From Ramichloridium luteum (lineage: Eukaryota; Ascomycota; Dothideomycetes; Mycosphaerellales; Dissoconiaceae), in assembly GCA_002368545.1 (NCBI GenBank), contig MTSC01000002.1, positions 1,302,001 through 1,366,000 of the forward strand: a stretch of DNA of 64,000 nucleotides, in the 5' to 3' direction. Position numbers and translations under genes: made by a program. The notes below the pieces were generated by a model, which was not told the DNA's origin, did no database searches, and was given only the letters and a program-made list of their open reading frames with translations. Shown here one piece after another: positions 1 to 11,819 of the stretch (positions are counted from its first letter, which is position 1; each line of letters begins with the position of its first letter).

Positions 1-3000
1 GCGTAGGTCAGGCTGTTGAGATTGAGCCTTGAGAGAGAGCCGACGAGTCCATCTATGCCAGACACTTCGAGTTGATGTTGGGTCCGCATAATACTATCCA
101 ATTGTGCTGACCGGAACATCAGACTATTGAAACCATTCGACTCGTAGTCCAAGCGTTCGAGGACGGATTGCAGAGAGGGCGATTGTTCCACTCCGTAGTA
201 AGAGTCGGGCTCTTCTTGCTGGTTGAATATGGAAAGTAATACCTCGTTCGAGGTCGGAGGCTGCTCATGCTGTTGGGAGAGTGATGCACGGACAGTGGAT
301 CTTCGGCTGGCTATTTTGGGACCAGACATGGATTCTGCGAAGAGAAGAGCTGCACATGGCATTCCACATCGTGCTCCAGCAGTCGCCGCAAGCGAAAGGT
401 CTACTTCAAGCCAGTGTAGGCGATCATTTCGTGTTGCTTCTCCAGGTATTTGCTGACCTCTGAGATAGAGTAGTAATTCGAGGAAAAATGCCTGCCTTGC
501 TCGGTATTTGTGGTCTGCTTCGGCCAAGTGTATCGTGATCGCTTCAGACAGAGCTGCCTGGAGATCTGAGCCCTGATCAATAGATCGTGCGAGCAGAATG
601 TGGACGGCGCAGGGAAGCATTTTTGAGGCGAGACCTGGGATAGCCTCCAGAATGGACGCTAAGCAAAAGACAATCGACACCTTCGGCGCAATTCTGCAGA
701 CCGCTACTGCCAAAGACGTCACCCACTGCTCAAACGATGCATCGCGCGATAATTGGAGAGCCTCATCAAGTGCATGACGAGCAGAGCCAGAATCGGGAGG
801 AGAGAGTGCGACAACATTACTAGGCTCATACCCGAAAGTTCCTCCTTGTATGACAGCGAATACCTTTTCATCCAACAACTGCTCGAAAGCCAACGCTTCG
901 CTGGGATCCGGGATGGATCTCATGATCGTCCGGAGAGTGTGTTCGGCGAGGCCAGCTTCCTTGCGTTTTCGACTGTAAAATAGCTCGGTGAGGTGCTTCA
1001 CTATTGAAAAAGCGGATGTTGTTGCATCTTCCGGTTCGGAGCCAGCGGACTGCGTCGCGGTCAAGTCGTTCTCGCTCTTGAGAATCTCTGGAGTAGTGCC
1101 GCTTGCTGCGAACGCTCGTCCAAGGAGACGCGCGCCCCAGGAGACGAAAGAATCGCCGAAGGTATCGGATCGCAAAATATCATGGACTTGGTTACAATAC
1201 CTGAGGGAAGCAGCATCATCGCCGAAGATATCTTCTTGCGGATTAAATGAACTTTCAAACTGCTCGGCAAGGATAGCGATGGCTTCAGCGCAATCATCTC
1301 GAGAGCACAAAGCATTTGTCGAGCGCCATTGCTGGATGAGGAAAGATAGTAGAGCGCTCTCCGGACTTCCTTTGCGGGAATTTCCCGGCAACCGTAGTCT
1401 GCCTAATGAAGCAATCAGAGGCCCATAGGACGTGTGGCCACGACTTTCCGTCGAGAGCTGATCTACTAGCCACGTCTGAAATTTAGCCATCTGCTGAATC
1501 GTGGAGCGATGTTGACTCTCCAAAGTCGTGCTCTCTTGCTGTTGTCGGGAATGCCTCTGTATGGTCAACACTAGCAAGACCACATTACCTGTGGAGAACT
1601 TCAAGTTTGATTGGAGCTGCTCTTTGCCATGTTCGAAAAGATATTGCAGAATGCCAAGTGCATCATCAGCACATTCGCTGTCGCTCATGAATGGCCGCAG
1701 CGAATGAATTAAAAGCTGCAACGGCAGGCCTACGAAAGCGACACTTCCGGCCATGGCAATCAGGACTCTTAGTCGCCGAATCATCAAACAAGCGTGCTGG
1801 GAACCAAGCGACTCATCGATATTGTTCAGGAGCATGCGAGCAGCTAGCATGAATGATGATGGATTCCAAGGCCGCACAGGATCACATCCAACTCGCCTGC
1901 AGAGCCGCTCGATCTGGTCGCACAAGTAGCCGCTACGAAACGAAGGCTGTTGGCTCGGCGGAAGTGATCGTGATGAATGGCCATACGTCTTCATCTCTGC
2001 CAGAGCTGTCCGAGAATCAACATATGCCAACCTCTTCTCGAGCCATGCATCGTGCGGATCGTCTTGCTGCATCAACAGGTAGAAATAGCCCAACACGGTG
2101 GGAAAATTCTGTGTGATCAGAGCTTTGTATGCCTCCTTTCCACCAACCATGTCTCGAAGCGCTTGCTCTCTACTTTTTGTTCCCTCTTGCTGTGGCTTTG
2201 CAATATCACGGCCGATCGCATAGGCAAGAGACCTTGCGAAAGATCGTCTAGCCATATCACTTGGTAGTATTCTCAAGGCTTTCGACATGACGTCCCAGGC
2301 ATCGCTCGAGCTTCGCATTGCTAATTGCGCGCAAACTTCTTCTTGATTGAGTGTGAGAAGTTCGTCTAAAGTTGAATACTGAAAAGTCGCAAACGGAATG
2401 CTTCCCAGGCTGTTGTCTTCGAGCCACGTGTGTAACAGTTGAGGTGCGAAAATCGAGAACAACCTTCGCGGCGACTCAAGCGAAAGGGAGGAGGCAAGTT
2501 CGTCAATACACCTCACAGCGTGCGAAAGTGAAGAGCGGATGCGCCCAGCAGTCTCAAATATGTAGTAAACGCACTGTCTAAGCAGCGAGTGCCACGATGA
2601 AGCGAGCTTGGAGAGGAAAAGTAGTCGCATTGCTATGCCCTCCTGCCACTCAGCGTCCGCTGGCAAGCTTGACTGAAGGTCTTCGAACATGGCGTCGTGA
2701 GCTGAGAGAACGAAGAGCCCGAACATCGACGAGATTCGACTTGCTAAAAAGTACTGTAAACCAATACATCCTTGCTGAAGGAGGCTGAAGAGACTGGTCC
2801 TTGGGGATGGTGTGTCCGAGTCATGTACATAATCCGGGTCAACGTGACACAAATGCAACAATAGTGAAGCGAGCCGTCTTTGTACGCTCGGGGACATAAC
2901 CCCACTTGCCAGAAGGGAGCCGGTAAACCAGTCATAAGTATCCAGACCCAAGTTGAATAAATCGTGGTCGTTGCGATCAGTCCAAGCTTGTGTTAGGCTC

Positions 3001-6000
3001 GACATGACATCTAGGATCGCACCAGTCGCCAGTTCAGACCGTTCGTATGCATAAGCTGGAATAATGCCTTCCATGAATCTGCCAATGAGGCACTGTGTAT
3101 CATGAGAGGTGAGAAGGAGCCCCAAGGCGGGAAGCCTGGTAATGACGCTGGAAGATAGGAGCACGAACTCCTCGTCCTGTGACACGATGAATTCGGTAAG
3201 GAGACTGGCTGCTTGAAACTCTTCATTCGTTGATTCGTCCTGTTCGATGAGAAGTGAGATTGCTTTCGAATAGAGCGATGCACGGCAGCGGAGATGAGCC
3301 ACAGTGAATGGATAATCGATTCCGTATATGGTCGCTGCAGGCTTTGAAGCAGCTCTGCCCGGCCTACTGTGCTGAGATTCGAGGATGAGATCCAGGTCCA
3401 TGTGATCCTCCTCGTTTAATTTATCTACAGTGACCTCTCTCTTCGCAAGAGCGGTGGAGACGGCCTGGCAAATGTGTTTCTCGCATTTGAAAGGCGAGTG
3501 TATACCGTCGTCAACGCCAGCGGCGTCACAAGCGTGTAGGCCGAAGAATGTCTGCGAAAATGTAGCCAAGAAGTCATCGACTCTATCTTGTTCGCACTGT
3601 GAACTGCTTATGAAGTCGCAAAGGCTATCAAGCAGGGCCTTGGCTTGGATTTGCAAATGGGACTGGCGCCGTGTATCGCGACACGCTATGCAGAAAGCAG
3701 TACATATCGCGACACAACACGCTTTGCACATGTACGAGAATGCATCGGCGCTCGTAGTACGAACTTTTTCTTCTGTGTTTGCTGACCAAGATTGATTCAC
3801 CTCTGTCAGTTCATTTACGAGATGGCTCAGAAGAAGTGCTTCTGATGGCGACTGCGCTCGACTGATTGCTGACTCCATGGTGGAGCTGCCCGTCAAGACT
3901 GATTTTCGTATTCGACCGCCACCATAATCATCGCTGGGAAGCAGAAGGTAGTCAATAAGGTCATTTTCAGACTCGCATCGGATATAGGTGATAGCCACGC
4001 TATCCCAGGTTGGCAGCTGAGGACAAGGCTGATCGTGTGGTGTCTGCCCAAGACATGTGTAGATGACACTCAATAAATCTCCTGGACGATAAAGGTTCGT
4101 CCCGGATATGTGTGCTTTGTCCGTGAAGCGACTTGGGACAAATATACGATTGATCCAATTCGTGACGCTGGCGGCTGTCTTCAAAGCACTTTCGGCATGG
4201 GATTGTCTCGCAATATGCAAGACGTCTGCCAATAGTGCCCCTAGAGAATCTGCGAAAAGAACCGGCCCATTGAGATCCATCGAGCCAGTAAAGATCTGAA
4301 GCAGCTCATTGATGTTTGATTGCGAGGCGAGTCCCGACCGCAGCATAACGAGCAAGACGTAGGCCGCAGCTCGGCAAGAAGATGCATTTGGCAGCAAACG
4401 CAACGCAATCTGCCAAAGGGTAGCCCATCGATCGAGTATGCCAGGGTTGTTCGCCGAGTTCTGCGAAGCGAGAGATGCAATAGCCAACAGTGACCACGAT
4501 GAAATCCCCCCTGCTTCCTCAGTGCACGTGTTTGAGAGCCTGTCGATGCAGCGGCTTACTTGATACAGTGGAAATTGGCGTTGCTCGGACAGAAATAGCA
4601 GTATCTGCAATGCACACGTCCGTCCAGGTAGCTGGCCATGTTTTATGTTGGATAAAAGGTCATCTAGTCCATCCTGGGCTCGCTGTCTTTTGTTGGGTCT
4701 TTCCCAGTCTGTCCTCACGTGCTGCTGTTCGCGCTGATTCGCGACCTCTTTCGATGGTTGCCACAACATGGCGTGATACATCGTGGCGAGGATGGAGACC
4801 AGGCCCCAGTTGAATTCGGCCCGTTTTCGATTGGTGTGGTCGCTACTGTGCTGCAAAGACAAGAGGTGCGTAGCTACTGTATTCCACCCGTTTGATGTCG
4901 AGCTGATCTCTAGACGAATTTCGCCCAGAGTGAGTTGTTCGCGACCCGAATCCTTTGTGTACTCAGCTTGAATGATCTGAACAAGCAAGCGGAGCTCTGA
5001 CTGAAATCCTGCCCCGTCTACTTGGTCAATCGCCCGAAAAATGTACGGGCGCAGCAGTAAGAGCGTCCTCAGCATATCCTCTCTCACGGAAGGGCTTGCT
5101 GTCGGCCAGAGTCTGCGGATCGCCTGTACAACATGAAGAACAATGCCCTGCGTAAAATTGATATCTTCGGTCCTCGTTCGGAGCATAAAATTACTCATGG
5201 CACTGAACACAGCTTGATGGGAGCGGGGTGAAGTCGGAGTCACACGCACGAAATCTATCAAGGCCCAGATCAGGTCGTGTGCTGCCTTTAAGACTGGAGC
5301 GTTTGGTGCTGCGCTGAGGTGATGCAAACACACCAGCATCTCTTCTGCGACCTGACGATTCAGAGTCCGAGTCTCCTGCGAACCTGCTGGATCACGAGCC
5401 AGCGAGCGGGATGATCGAATGCTGAGCCTTACAGACATGGAAGCACCGAGCATATTGCTATCTTCTTCGTCCGCAAGGCTAGAGGTCACATGTTGAACAC
5501 ACGTGTTGCAGAAGTTAGCCACGATGTTCCAGCCGTTGCTTTTGTTAGCAGATGAGGTAGGCATGTTAAGATGCTCAACATGGGGCTGATATTCAAGTAT
5601 AGTGCGCATGCATCTTGCATAGTCTAGAGCCAGGGGAGTACAAAATTCTCCCGAGGCCAGCACAAGCATTCGCATAACGTGATTCAGAATAGCATTGGCG
5701 ACTTTGAACTTCATCGTATGGACGCTGGCTTCAGTAGCAAGTTTCAAGGCTTCAGCTACCAGGGACAGACGGCCCTCGGCATTGGAACGCGTGATGGCGC
5801 TTTTTGCGCTGGTAGCAATCGAGTGCTCGTCGATCGCACATTGGAAAACATGGTCCAGCAATTCGAGTAAATCGCGCGTTTTCAAGTCGAGACCTCCTTC
5901 ATGGCTGGAAATATGACGAAGAGTTGTGTTCAGGGCTTCCAGACCTGCTTTTCGTGTCTTCACGGTGCTGGATCTGACATACTCCAGGGCCTGGGATAAG

Positions 6001-6023
6001 TCCAGGTCTGCGTCAGCTGGCAT
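1..6023 (-). CDS. TEL1: Tel1/ATM checkpoint kinase, N-terminal two thirds (truncated by window start)
   Basis: The reverse strand carries one reading frame from an ATG at 6023 to base 3, about 2007 codons, with no intron needed. Tel1/ATM is a large PI3K-like protein kinase recruited to DNA ends by MRX/MRN that also helps maintain telomeres. Seen here: an N-terminal segment with spaced basic residues (VKTRKAGLEAL, about residues 22-32) that fits the Tel1/ATM TAN region, then helical HEAT-type sequence throughout. Near the window edge is FAT-type sequence: WLEVDLSLAATAGARCG at about residue 1872, followed by EPDSYYGVEQSPSLQSVLE, which is close to Tel1 orthologues. Fungal Tel1 is about 2900 aa, so the kinase and FATC domains lie outside the window. 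It is divergent from NUP192 with a 363-bp shared promoter. I translated both ends and a long middle stretch and met no stop. Family assignment is firm. Confidence 0.9.
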   Translation of the reverse strand, partial: MPADADLDLSQALEYVRSSTVKTRKAGLEALNTTLRHISSHEGGLDLKTRDLLELLDHVFQCAIDEHSIATSAKSAITRSNAEGRLSLVAEALKLATEASVHTMKFKVANAILNHVMRMLVLASGEFCTPLALDYARCMRTILEYQPHVEHLNMPTSSANKSNGWNIVANFCNTCVQHVTSSLADEEDSNMLGASMSVRLSIRSSRSLARDPAGSQETRTLNRQVAEEMLVCLHHLSAAPNAPVLKAAHDLIWALIDFVRVTPTSPRSHQAVFSAMSNFMLRTRTEDINFTQGIVLHVVQAIRRLWPTASPSVREDMLRTLLLLRPYIFRAIDQVDGAGFQSELRLLVQIIQAEYTKDSGREQLTLGEIRLEISSTSNGWNTVATHLLSLQHSSDHTNRKRAEFNWGLVSILATMYHAMLWQPSKEVANQREQQHVRTDWERPNKRQRAQDGLDDLLSNIKHGQLPGRTCALQILLFLSEQRQFPLYQVSRCIDRLSNTCTEEAGGISSWSLLAIASLASQNSANNPGILDRWATLWQIALRLLPNASSCRAAAYVLLVMLRSGLASQSNINELLQIFTGSMDLNGPVLFADSLGALLADVLHIARQSHAESALKTAASVTNWINRIFVPSRFTDKAHISGTNLYRPGDLLSVIYTCLGQTPHDQPCPQLPTWDSVAITYIRCESENDLIDYLLLPSDDYGGGRIRKSVLTGSSTMESAISRAQSPSEALLLSHLVNELTEVNQSWSANTEEKVRTTSADAFSYMCKACCVAICTAFCIACRDTRRQSHLQIQAKALLDSLCDFISSSQCEQDRVDDFLATFSQTFFGLHACDAAGVDDGIHSPFKCEKHICQAVSTALAKREVTVDKLNEEDHMDLDLILESQHSRPGRAASKPAATIYGIDYPFTVAHLRCRASLYSKAISLLIEQDESTNEEFQAASLLTEFIVSQDEEFVLLSSSVITRLPALGLLLTSHDTQCLIGRFMEGIIPAYAYERSELATGAILDVMSSLTQAWTDRNDHDLFNLGLDTYDWFTGSLLASGVMSPSVQRRLASLLLHLCHVDPDYVHDSDTPSPRTSLFSLLQQGCIGLQYFLASRISSMFGLFVLSAHDAMFEDLQSSLPADAEWQEGIAMRLLFLSKLASSWHSLLRQCVYYIFETAGRIRSSLSHAVRCIDELASSLSLESPRRLFSIFAPQLLHTWLEDNSLGSIPFATFQYSTLDELLTLNQEEVCAQLAMRSSSDAWDVMSKALRILPSDMARRSFARSLAYAIGRDIAKPQQEGTKSREQALRDMVGGKEAYKALITQNFPTVLGYFYLLMQQDDPHDAWLEKRLAYVDSRTALAEMKTYGHSSRSLPPSQQPSFRSGYLCDQIERLCRRVGCDPVRPWNPSSFMLAARMLLNNIDESLGSQHACLMIRRLRVLIAMAGSVAFVGLPLQLLIHSLRPFMSDSECADDALGILQYLFEHGKEQLQSNLKFSTGNVVLLVLTIQRHSRQQQESTTLESQHRSTIQQMAKFQTWLVDQLSTESRGHTSYGPLIASLGRLRLPGNSRKGSPESALLSFLIQQWRSTNALCSRDDCAEAIAILAEQFESSFNPQEDIFGDDAASLRYCNQVHDILRSDTFGDSFVSWGARLLGRAFAASGTTPEILKSENDLTATQSAGSEPEDATTSAFSIVKHLTELFYSRKRKEAGLAEHTLRTIMRSIPDPSEALAFEQLLDEKVFAVIQGGTFGYEPSNVVALSPPDSGSARHALDEALQLSRDASFEQWVTSLAVAVCRIAPKVSIVFCLASILEAIPGLASKMLPCAVHILLARSIDQGSDLQAALSEAITIHLAEADHKYRARQAFFLELLLYLRGQQIPGEATRNDRLHWLEVDLSLAATAGARCGMPCAALLFAESMSGPKIASRRSTVRASLSQQHEQPPTSNEVLLSIFNQQEEPDSYYGVEQSPSLQSVLERLDYESNGFNSLMFRSAQLDSIMRTQHQLEVSGIDGLVGSLSRLNLNSLTY

Positions 6024-6386
6024 CGCATGAAACTTGTTCGGGGAACAGCCGCACACATCACTGCGGTGACGATCGCGAGCAAGAAAAAAGAGAATGCCGT
6101 GCTACTTTGTTGTCGAAGGAGTCGAGACGCACGCACTCAAACCATGTGGGAGATGTCAATTGACCTGATAAAGCTGGTGTGACCAGTTCGCGTCCCAAGA
6201 CTTTTGACACGCGTCAAGCTCCAAATGCGTCGAGGATCTTGAAATTCACACCAGTATGTTCTGTGATCGTCGCAAAAATCATTGATCACGAAACTCCCGA
6301 CACGCTGGTGCAGCGCATATCTGACGCGTTTCGATGAGCTGGCGATTCTGGAATAACAACATTCATTGTTAATTCTCTTTTGCATC
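6024..6386. promoter_or_regulatory. Bidirectional TEL1/NUP192 promoter with two ACGCGT boxes
   Basis: This is the only DNA between the start codons of two divergent genes, so it must hold both promoters. ACGCGT occurs at 6209-6214, inside the near-palindrome TTGACACGCGTCAA, and again at 6324-6329. In yeasts this hexamer is the MluI cell-cycle box bound by MBF, which drives G1/S genes. That it works this way here is inference. Confidence 0.5.
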
Positions 6387-9300
6387 ATGGCTTCCGAGGA
6401 TCCTTTGCGACGCTTGCAGATACTACAACGCGACCTCGCTGCTTTCACCGAGAATCGATTACCGAATGTTGAGCGACTCGCAACTCAACTGGATGCGAGC
6501 GCAGATGATTTGAAAAAGCTCCTTGCGAGGAACAAAAAGAATGCGGCCAGTCGATCAATTCTCGCGCCCAACGCCTCTCCACAACCGACCACCATCAAGA
6601 TCGACGATGTCGAGTATAGCATTCAGGACCAATTCAGGCAGGATGCGTTACTGGTGGCTGATGAGCTGGATTTGGATGAAATGGAGGCTGCAAGGCTCTG
6701 CATCGAGGCCCCGCCACTAGACGTGAGCGTGGCAGACACAACACAGGCACTGCGCGCTTTGTTGCGATTCCACGACCACCGACAAACCCTCCTGGACTGC
6801 TTACGGATCCTTTTACAGCTGAGCCTTGAGCCCGACCAGGATGACGATTCTCCAGAGAAGTCTCTGGGGATCGATATGAGCGACGCTTTCGAGGAACGTA
6901 GCGCAGCCTTCAAGATCGTGGTACGGGAGATCATACAAGGCGGCGACAAGGGCGGACAAGCAGAGTGCTCGGCGTTCTGGCGGAAGTGCGTTGACGGTCT
7001 GACGGACATCGAAACCTACCTGAAGAAGAGCTCTGAACACAAACAAAAGATTATCATGACTGGGCAAAGCCTTTCTGGGGATATTGGCGATGCGCTGCAG
7101 GCCCAGAGATTGTCTTTAACGCGTCAACATGAGTCTCTCACCATGATCATGGCCTACCTGATTGACGGAGCATACATACAAGCCGAAGACTACCGGGCAT
7201 ATCTGAGCAAGGCCGCGGCGACTGAGACGGAAGTTGAAATCTCCTTCCACTACATCACCGGTTTTGTCAGTGGCGCAAGGGCTTACGCTTCGAATGCCAG
7301 TATGACAATTGAGAACGGACGAGATCTTCATGCGTTGTTCGCGACCGGTCCCGCGCAACTACAGTGGAAGCAATCAAACCTGAAAGCGGCCGCAACTCTG
7401 ATCTGGCTGGCAGAATACAATGCACGCTTTGCACCGGGCTCAATCGAACGAGGGCAAAATGAAACAGACCGCAAGAAAGCTGAGGACGCACGTTCAACAC
7501 TGTTTCGTGATGCTCTCAAGGATTGCGCATTGCACTTCTTGCTGTCCGCGGCCTCGTTCTTCCGGCCCATTGTTTGGTACGAGCCTGCTCGCGCCGGCAT
7601 CACTGACTTCCTTGTTGATCTGGCGCCTGCAATACCCGCGGTTGCTATTCCACCCGATGTACCGCGCGCTTCGGACGAATTTGCGACCATGGCACTGCGC
7701 GAGCTTCAATCATTTGCTAGTGCATTTGTTGAGAATATGCCAGATTCGCTACGCCAACTCAAAATTGAGGAGGATGAAAAGAGACGCAACTACCTATCGC
7801 AACCTGCGAACGGGCCAGCGCAATTCGACATGGATCTTGAACGGTTCATTGTGATCATGGCCTGTGCGTTCCATGACGACGCAGATGCTGCGCAAGAGTT
7901 TTGGGCGGACAAAGAAAGCAGCCTGTACGGTTTCTTGCGGTGGATTTCGCAACGCTTGCCAACGCCCAGAGTGGCAGCCTTTTGCCAGCTTCTGCGCTCG
8001 ATAGCATGTGATGAAAGCACTGCGAACAATGCCCACCGTTTCTTGCTCGAAGATGTCGGCATGACGTCTGCTAAGCTTCGGAAATCTTATGCCGTGAGCT
8101 GGGCGCAGATATTTAGCGAACTGGAACTTTACTCATCAACGCTGAAGAGCCAGGCGTCTGTACCTCAGCAGCTTGGCCTTCAGGCCAATGGCACAACTGA
8201 CAACGATTTCGCTGAGCCCGAAACAGGTATCATGCTTGATGCTTATATAGGACTGGCCGCTCATATTTGTCGGACAAGTTCAGATGCACGGATTTGGCTC
8301 CTTACGGACCAACCGTTCCACCTTGGAAAGACGATGATTGACCTTATTAAGACAGATGTAAACCCACGTATCAAGGCATGCTGCCTTGATATGTTGGCAG
8401 CTTTGCTGGCCGATAAGGTACTCGAAGTCCGCAACGGTATCTGGGTCCTTCTGGACAGCTGGATCTCTGGTGTAGAATCAGACCTCTCTGCGCCTAGAGC
8501 GAAGGGTCGACCAAAATACTCCGCGAAACAGTATCTCGAGATCTTTGCAGAAGATGCAGAGGCTGGGGCAGCATTCGTGGGTCTGCTCAATGCATTGGTC
8601 TCGCCGGATCCGGCGTTCACCGAGGTCACTTTTGATATGTTGCCATTTCCAGAACATCTCGGGGCACCCAATCGGCATCCAGGCATAGACACCTATGTCG
8701 ATTTTGTCATGCAATCGGTTTTTGCGCAAAAGGTGACGCGTATGCAAGCACAAGGCGAGAATGTCATGATCGACCTCCTGCGCTACGCATGCCTCGACTT
8801 TGCACACTCGTGCCTACTGACATTCAACGAAGATCTTGTGCTTTTAGCGAACGTCAGCAACGTTGCTGTCGAGTCAGCCATAGAAACAAAGTCGCTAGCC
8901 ACCTATGCAACGCTGCACCCATTTGCACGGGTCATGGAGTGGTTATTTGATGGCGCTATATTACAGTCACTATTTTTAACGATTCAACGAAATACCGATG
9001 AGGTGGACAATGCCCATTCTGGATCGCCTTTGGTTCAATCCACCATCAAAGCAATGCAGTTGCTCAATCTTGCTTGGAAGCTGCAACCAACCTACTTTGA
9101 CGTCGTCAGAAAAGCGATTGCAGCTCAACCATCTCGCCGCCAGCCCGCTACCGTCTCGACTCTTTCAAGCATCGACGAAACGTTCCTTCTTCATCTTCCA
9201 GCTATCGCAGACATCGCCAAGTATACTTCTAGCCACCACGTTCAATTAAGCTTTGAAAGCATAGCACTCCTCCACAAGATTGGGTCATCTCGAAAGTTGT

Positions 9301-11450
9301 CGGAAACAATCGATAGTGGCGTGGAGCGGATGCATCGCGGGAACCGTATCATTGGAATTCTTAGCCACATGAGTACGGCTCTAACGCTTGAACTGCAACC
9401 GTCTTTTGCTATCGAGCAATGGGACCTCGAGAGCGATGCAGTACCACCAAAACTCGTCAAAGCCAAGGCATTACTGGATCTGCTCAATGCTAGCTTGGAC
9501 GCGGCTAATGGCAAGCCTAGTATGGCCCATTGCCTGCTTGGATTCAATTGTTATGAGCGGTTTCTGGATGTCTTGCCCTACAGTCCATTTGCGAATGGTG
9601 CGTCTCTGTTCCACTCCATCGCTGTCTGCGCCGCGAATGATCCGATCGCTATCGACAGCAGCAATACGTCATGGCTTCTCAGCATCAAAAGAGGCTGTTT
9701 GGACATCGTCCTCAAGTTGCTTCTGTCCACCCTGACCGCCCACATCGTGCGACCAGAGCTGCGGGCCATGGACTTTCAGGCGGCACTTTCCCGTAATCAA
9801 AGCCCGGCATCCGAACTTCCGTTGTGGGATCGAAAAGCGCTTCAGGACCCGAACTTGTTGCTGGAAAGCTCCGCCTCTGCGGTCCGGGACTTCATGTTCA
9901 TTCGAGCCGCTTACTTCGAACTGTACGCGACCGAACTGCGCACTGCAGCTGATCAAGGCTCCTTCTCTGTCCAGGAGAAAGTCATGAGTGCCCTGCTTGG
10001 TATGATAAAGCTTCCAACTGGCGAGCAGGCTCCGACGACTTCAATCTTCGACCTTTTGGACTTCTTCGAAGTTGAAACAACAACGTCGTCCGATGCCAAT
10101 ATCAGCATACTTGCAGACGTTGATCTAAGCCCCTGTACGAAAGAGGACCCTGAGACGTTGGTCGCACACGATATTAGGATGGCCGAAGAGCTACTCATCC
10201 TCCGCAAGAAGCAGCTGCTCGAGAAAGGCGACATCACAGAGACCCAGCAGGTTGACGATGAGATTCGTGCGATCCTAGCGTCGCTGACAAGTCAAAATAA
10301 TTACGCGGCGATTCAGAGCGCACGACTGAATGCTCTGGAAGGGTGGGCCGATTTGGTATCGCTCATGGTCACCAAAGGCGGACTCAAGCCGGCAGATGTG
10401 GTTACTCTGTCATTGCAAGGGCTGCTCGTGGTCTATCCTCGCTTGGAGAAATGCCTTGCGGACAACCTTGATGCTGCTGCGCTTCTGGCGAAGGTGTCAC
10501 TGACTCTAACACAGGCCATTGCCCCGGCTTCTCTCAGCGCATCTCAACAGACCGCTACCATAGCCGCGGAGCGGCTCCTTGCTATTTACCGCGTTGCTCT
10601 CAAAGCTCTGACCGACAGCAGCACTGACCTGGTTCTTCGAGATTGCTGCTATCGCATCTGTTGCGGGGTCCTTTCCTCACAGCCGGCAACAATAGCAGGC
10701 ACAAATGGCAAGGCTGCCCCCTCTGTGACATTGAGACAGCTTCATAAGCTCACGGAAAATTCTGGCGAACGGCTATTGACTGTTATTACCGAGGATGCGT
10801 TCTCTGGTCGAGGCGTGACGCGCGTATCCGCATTGCTGTTCCTGGATGCTCTTTTGACCTTGTTTCAAGGTGTCAAAGCCACATCATCGATGCTGCGCGC
10901 TCTCACAAGACTCAACTTTGTTCCTGTTCTCCTTGACTGCAGCATTGGTGCGATTATTTCCGCGTTTCGAGGCGAAGCTGAGATGCAAACATCGTTGGCG
11001 TACTTCCACACCGCATTCGCCTTCCTACTCAAAGTCGCACATAGCGCAGAAGGCATCCAGCTTGTGTTGAATGCCAACTTCTTTGAGTCGATTGATGAAA
11101 GCCGGCTTTTCGCGACCGACGTCGATGACGAAACACTGTCTGCGCTCTATGCCATCATGGCCGCGGTTCTGCGTGTCATCACTGCCGTTGTGATTGGCAA
11201 GGGAGCGCAGCCCGCGATGGAATTCTTGCGCACATCGCGTGCTGCTGCCGCCGGTATCTTCAAGCTGGCGAGCAAGGGAGAGAAGAGTGTGGCTGAAGTG
11301 AGTGAAGAGTATGGAAAGCTGTTCTTGGTTGCCGATTTCCTGGTAAGTGCGCAGCGAGCCAGTTCCATATAGTGGTCATTGGACTAACATTTCCCTTAGG
11401 ATGAGGATGAACCTAGTCGGGACCGAAGCTTTGCCAATGGCTTCTCATGA
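6387..11450 (+). CDS. NUP192: Nucleoporin Nup192 (Nup205 family), inner ring of the nuclear pore
   Basis: Predicted 1668 aa, close to the usual size of fungal Nup192. It is a large alpha-solenoid scaffold of the nuclear pore inner ring that binds Nic96 and Nup53. The N-terminal region (DPLRRLQILQRDL, then IDDVEYSIQDQFRQDAL near residue 70) and continuous helical repeats fit the Nup186/Nup192/Nup205 family. The frame is open upstream only through a TTG, so the ATG at 6387 (MASEDPL) is chosen. The first exon ends at 11342. A 57-nt phase-0 intron (11343-11399, GTAAGT...CTAAC...TTAG) is followed by a 16-codon exon ending at TGA 11448-11450. Without that splice the protein would read into the intron and stop at 11372. 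Confidence 0.93.
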
Positions 11451-11819
11451 ACGCGTATAGATGGATTGGGCTGTACAGCAGCACAAGATTAAACGGAAAA
11501 AGAGTTACAATCTCTAATAGTTCAAACAAAATGCCCTGTTGGGCTGCCTTCAAAGTGTTGTTACATGCCGCATGTCCTTGTGCTGGTCGGGCTGGTGCGC
11601 TGATGATGATCATCCATTGTACATTCGCCCGCACTTCATTCCTTGAGCGCGATGGCTCTAGTCCGAAACGCCAGAAGACCATTTCCCTCAAATGACTTTG
11701 ATAATGATGCCACCACCATGAATCTTCCGCCAAGGCGCTATCCTGTCATCCTCCAAGCAGCCTTCTCTTGTATTTCCTCGATGCTGTCCGCCAGCTCAAT
11801 GAAACGTCTATCTTTCTCT
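11451..11819. other. Intergenic, convergent 3' ends of NUP192 and MRP17
   Basis: A 369-bp interval between two converging genes. I see no gene or distinct element in it; it should hold both 3' UTRs. Confidence 0.5.
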
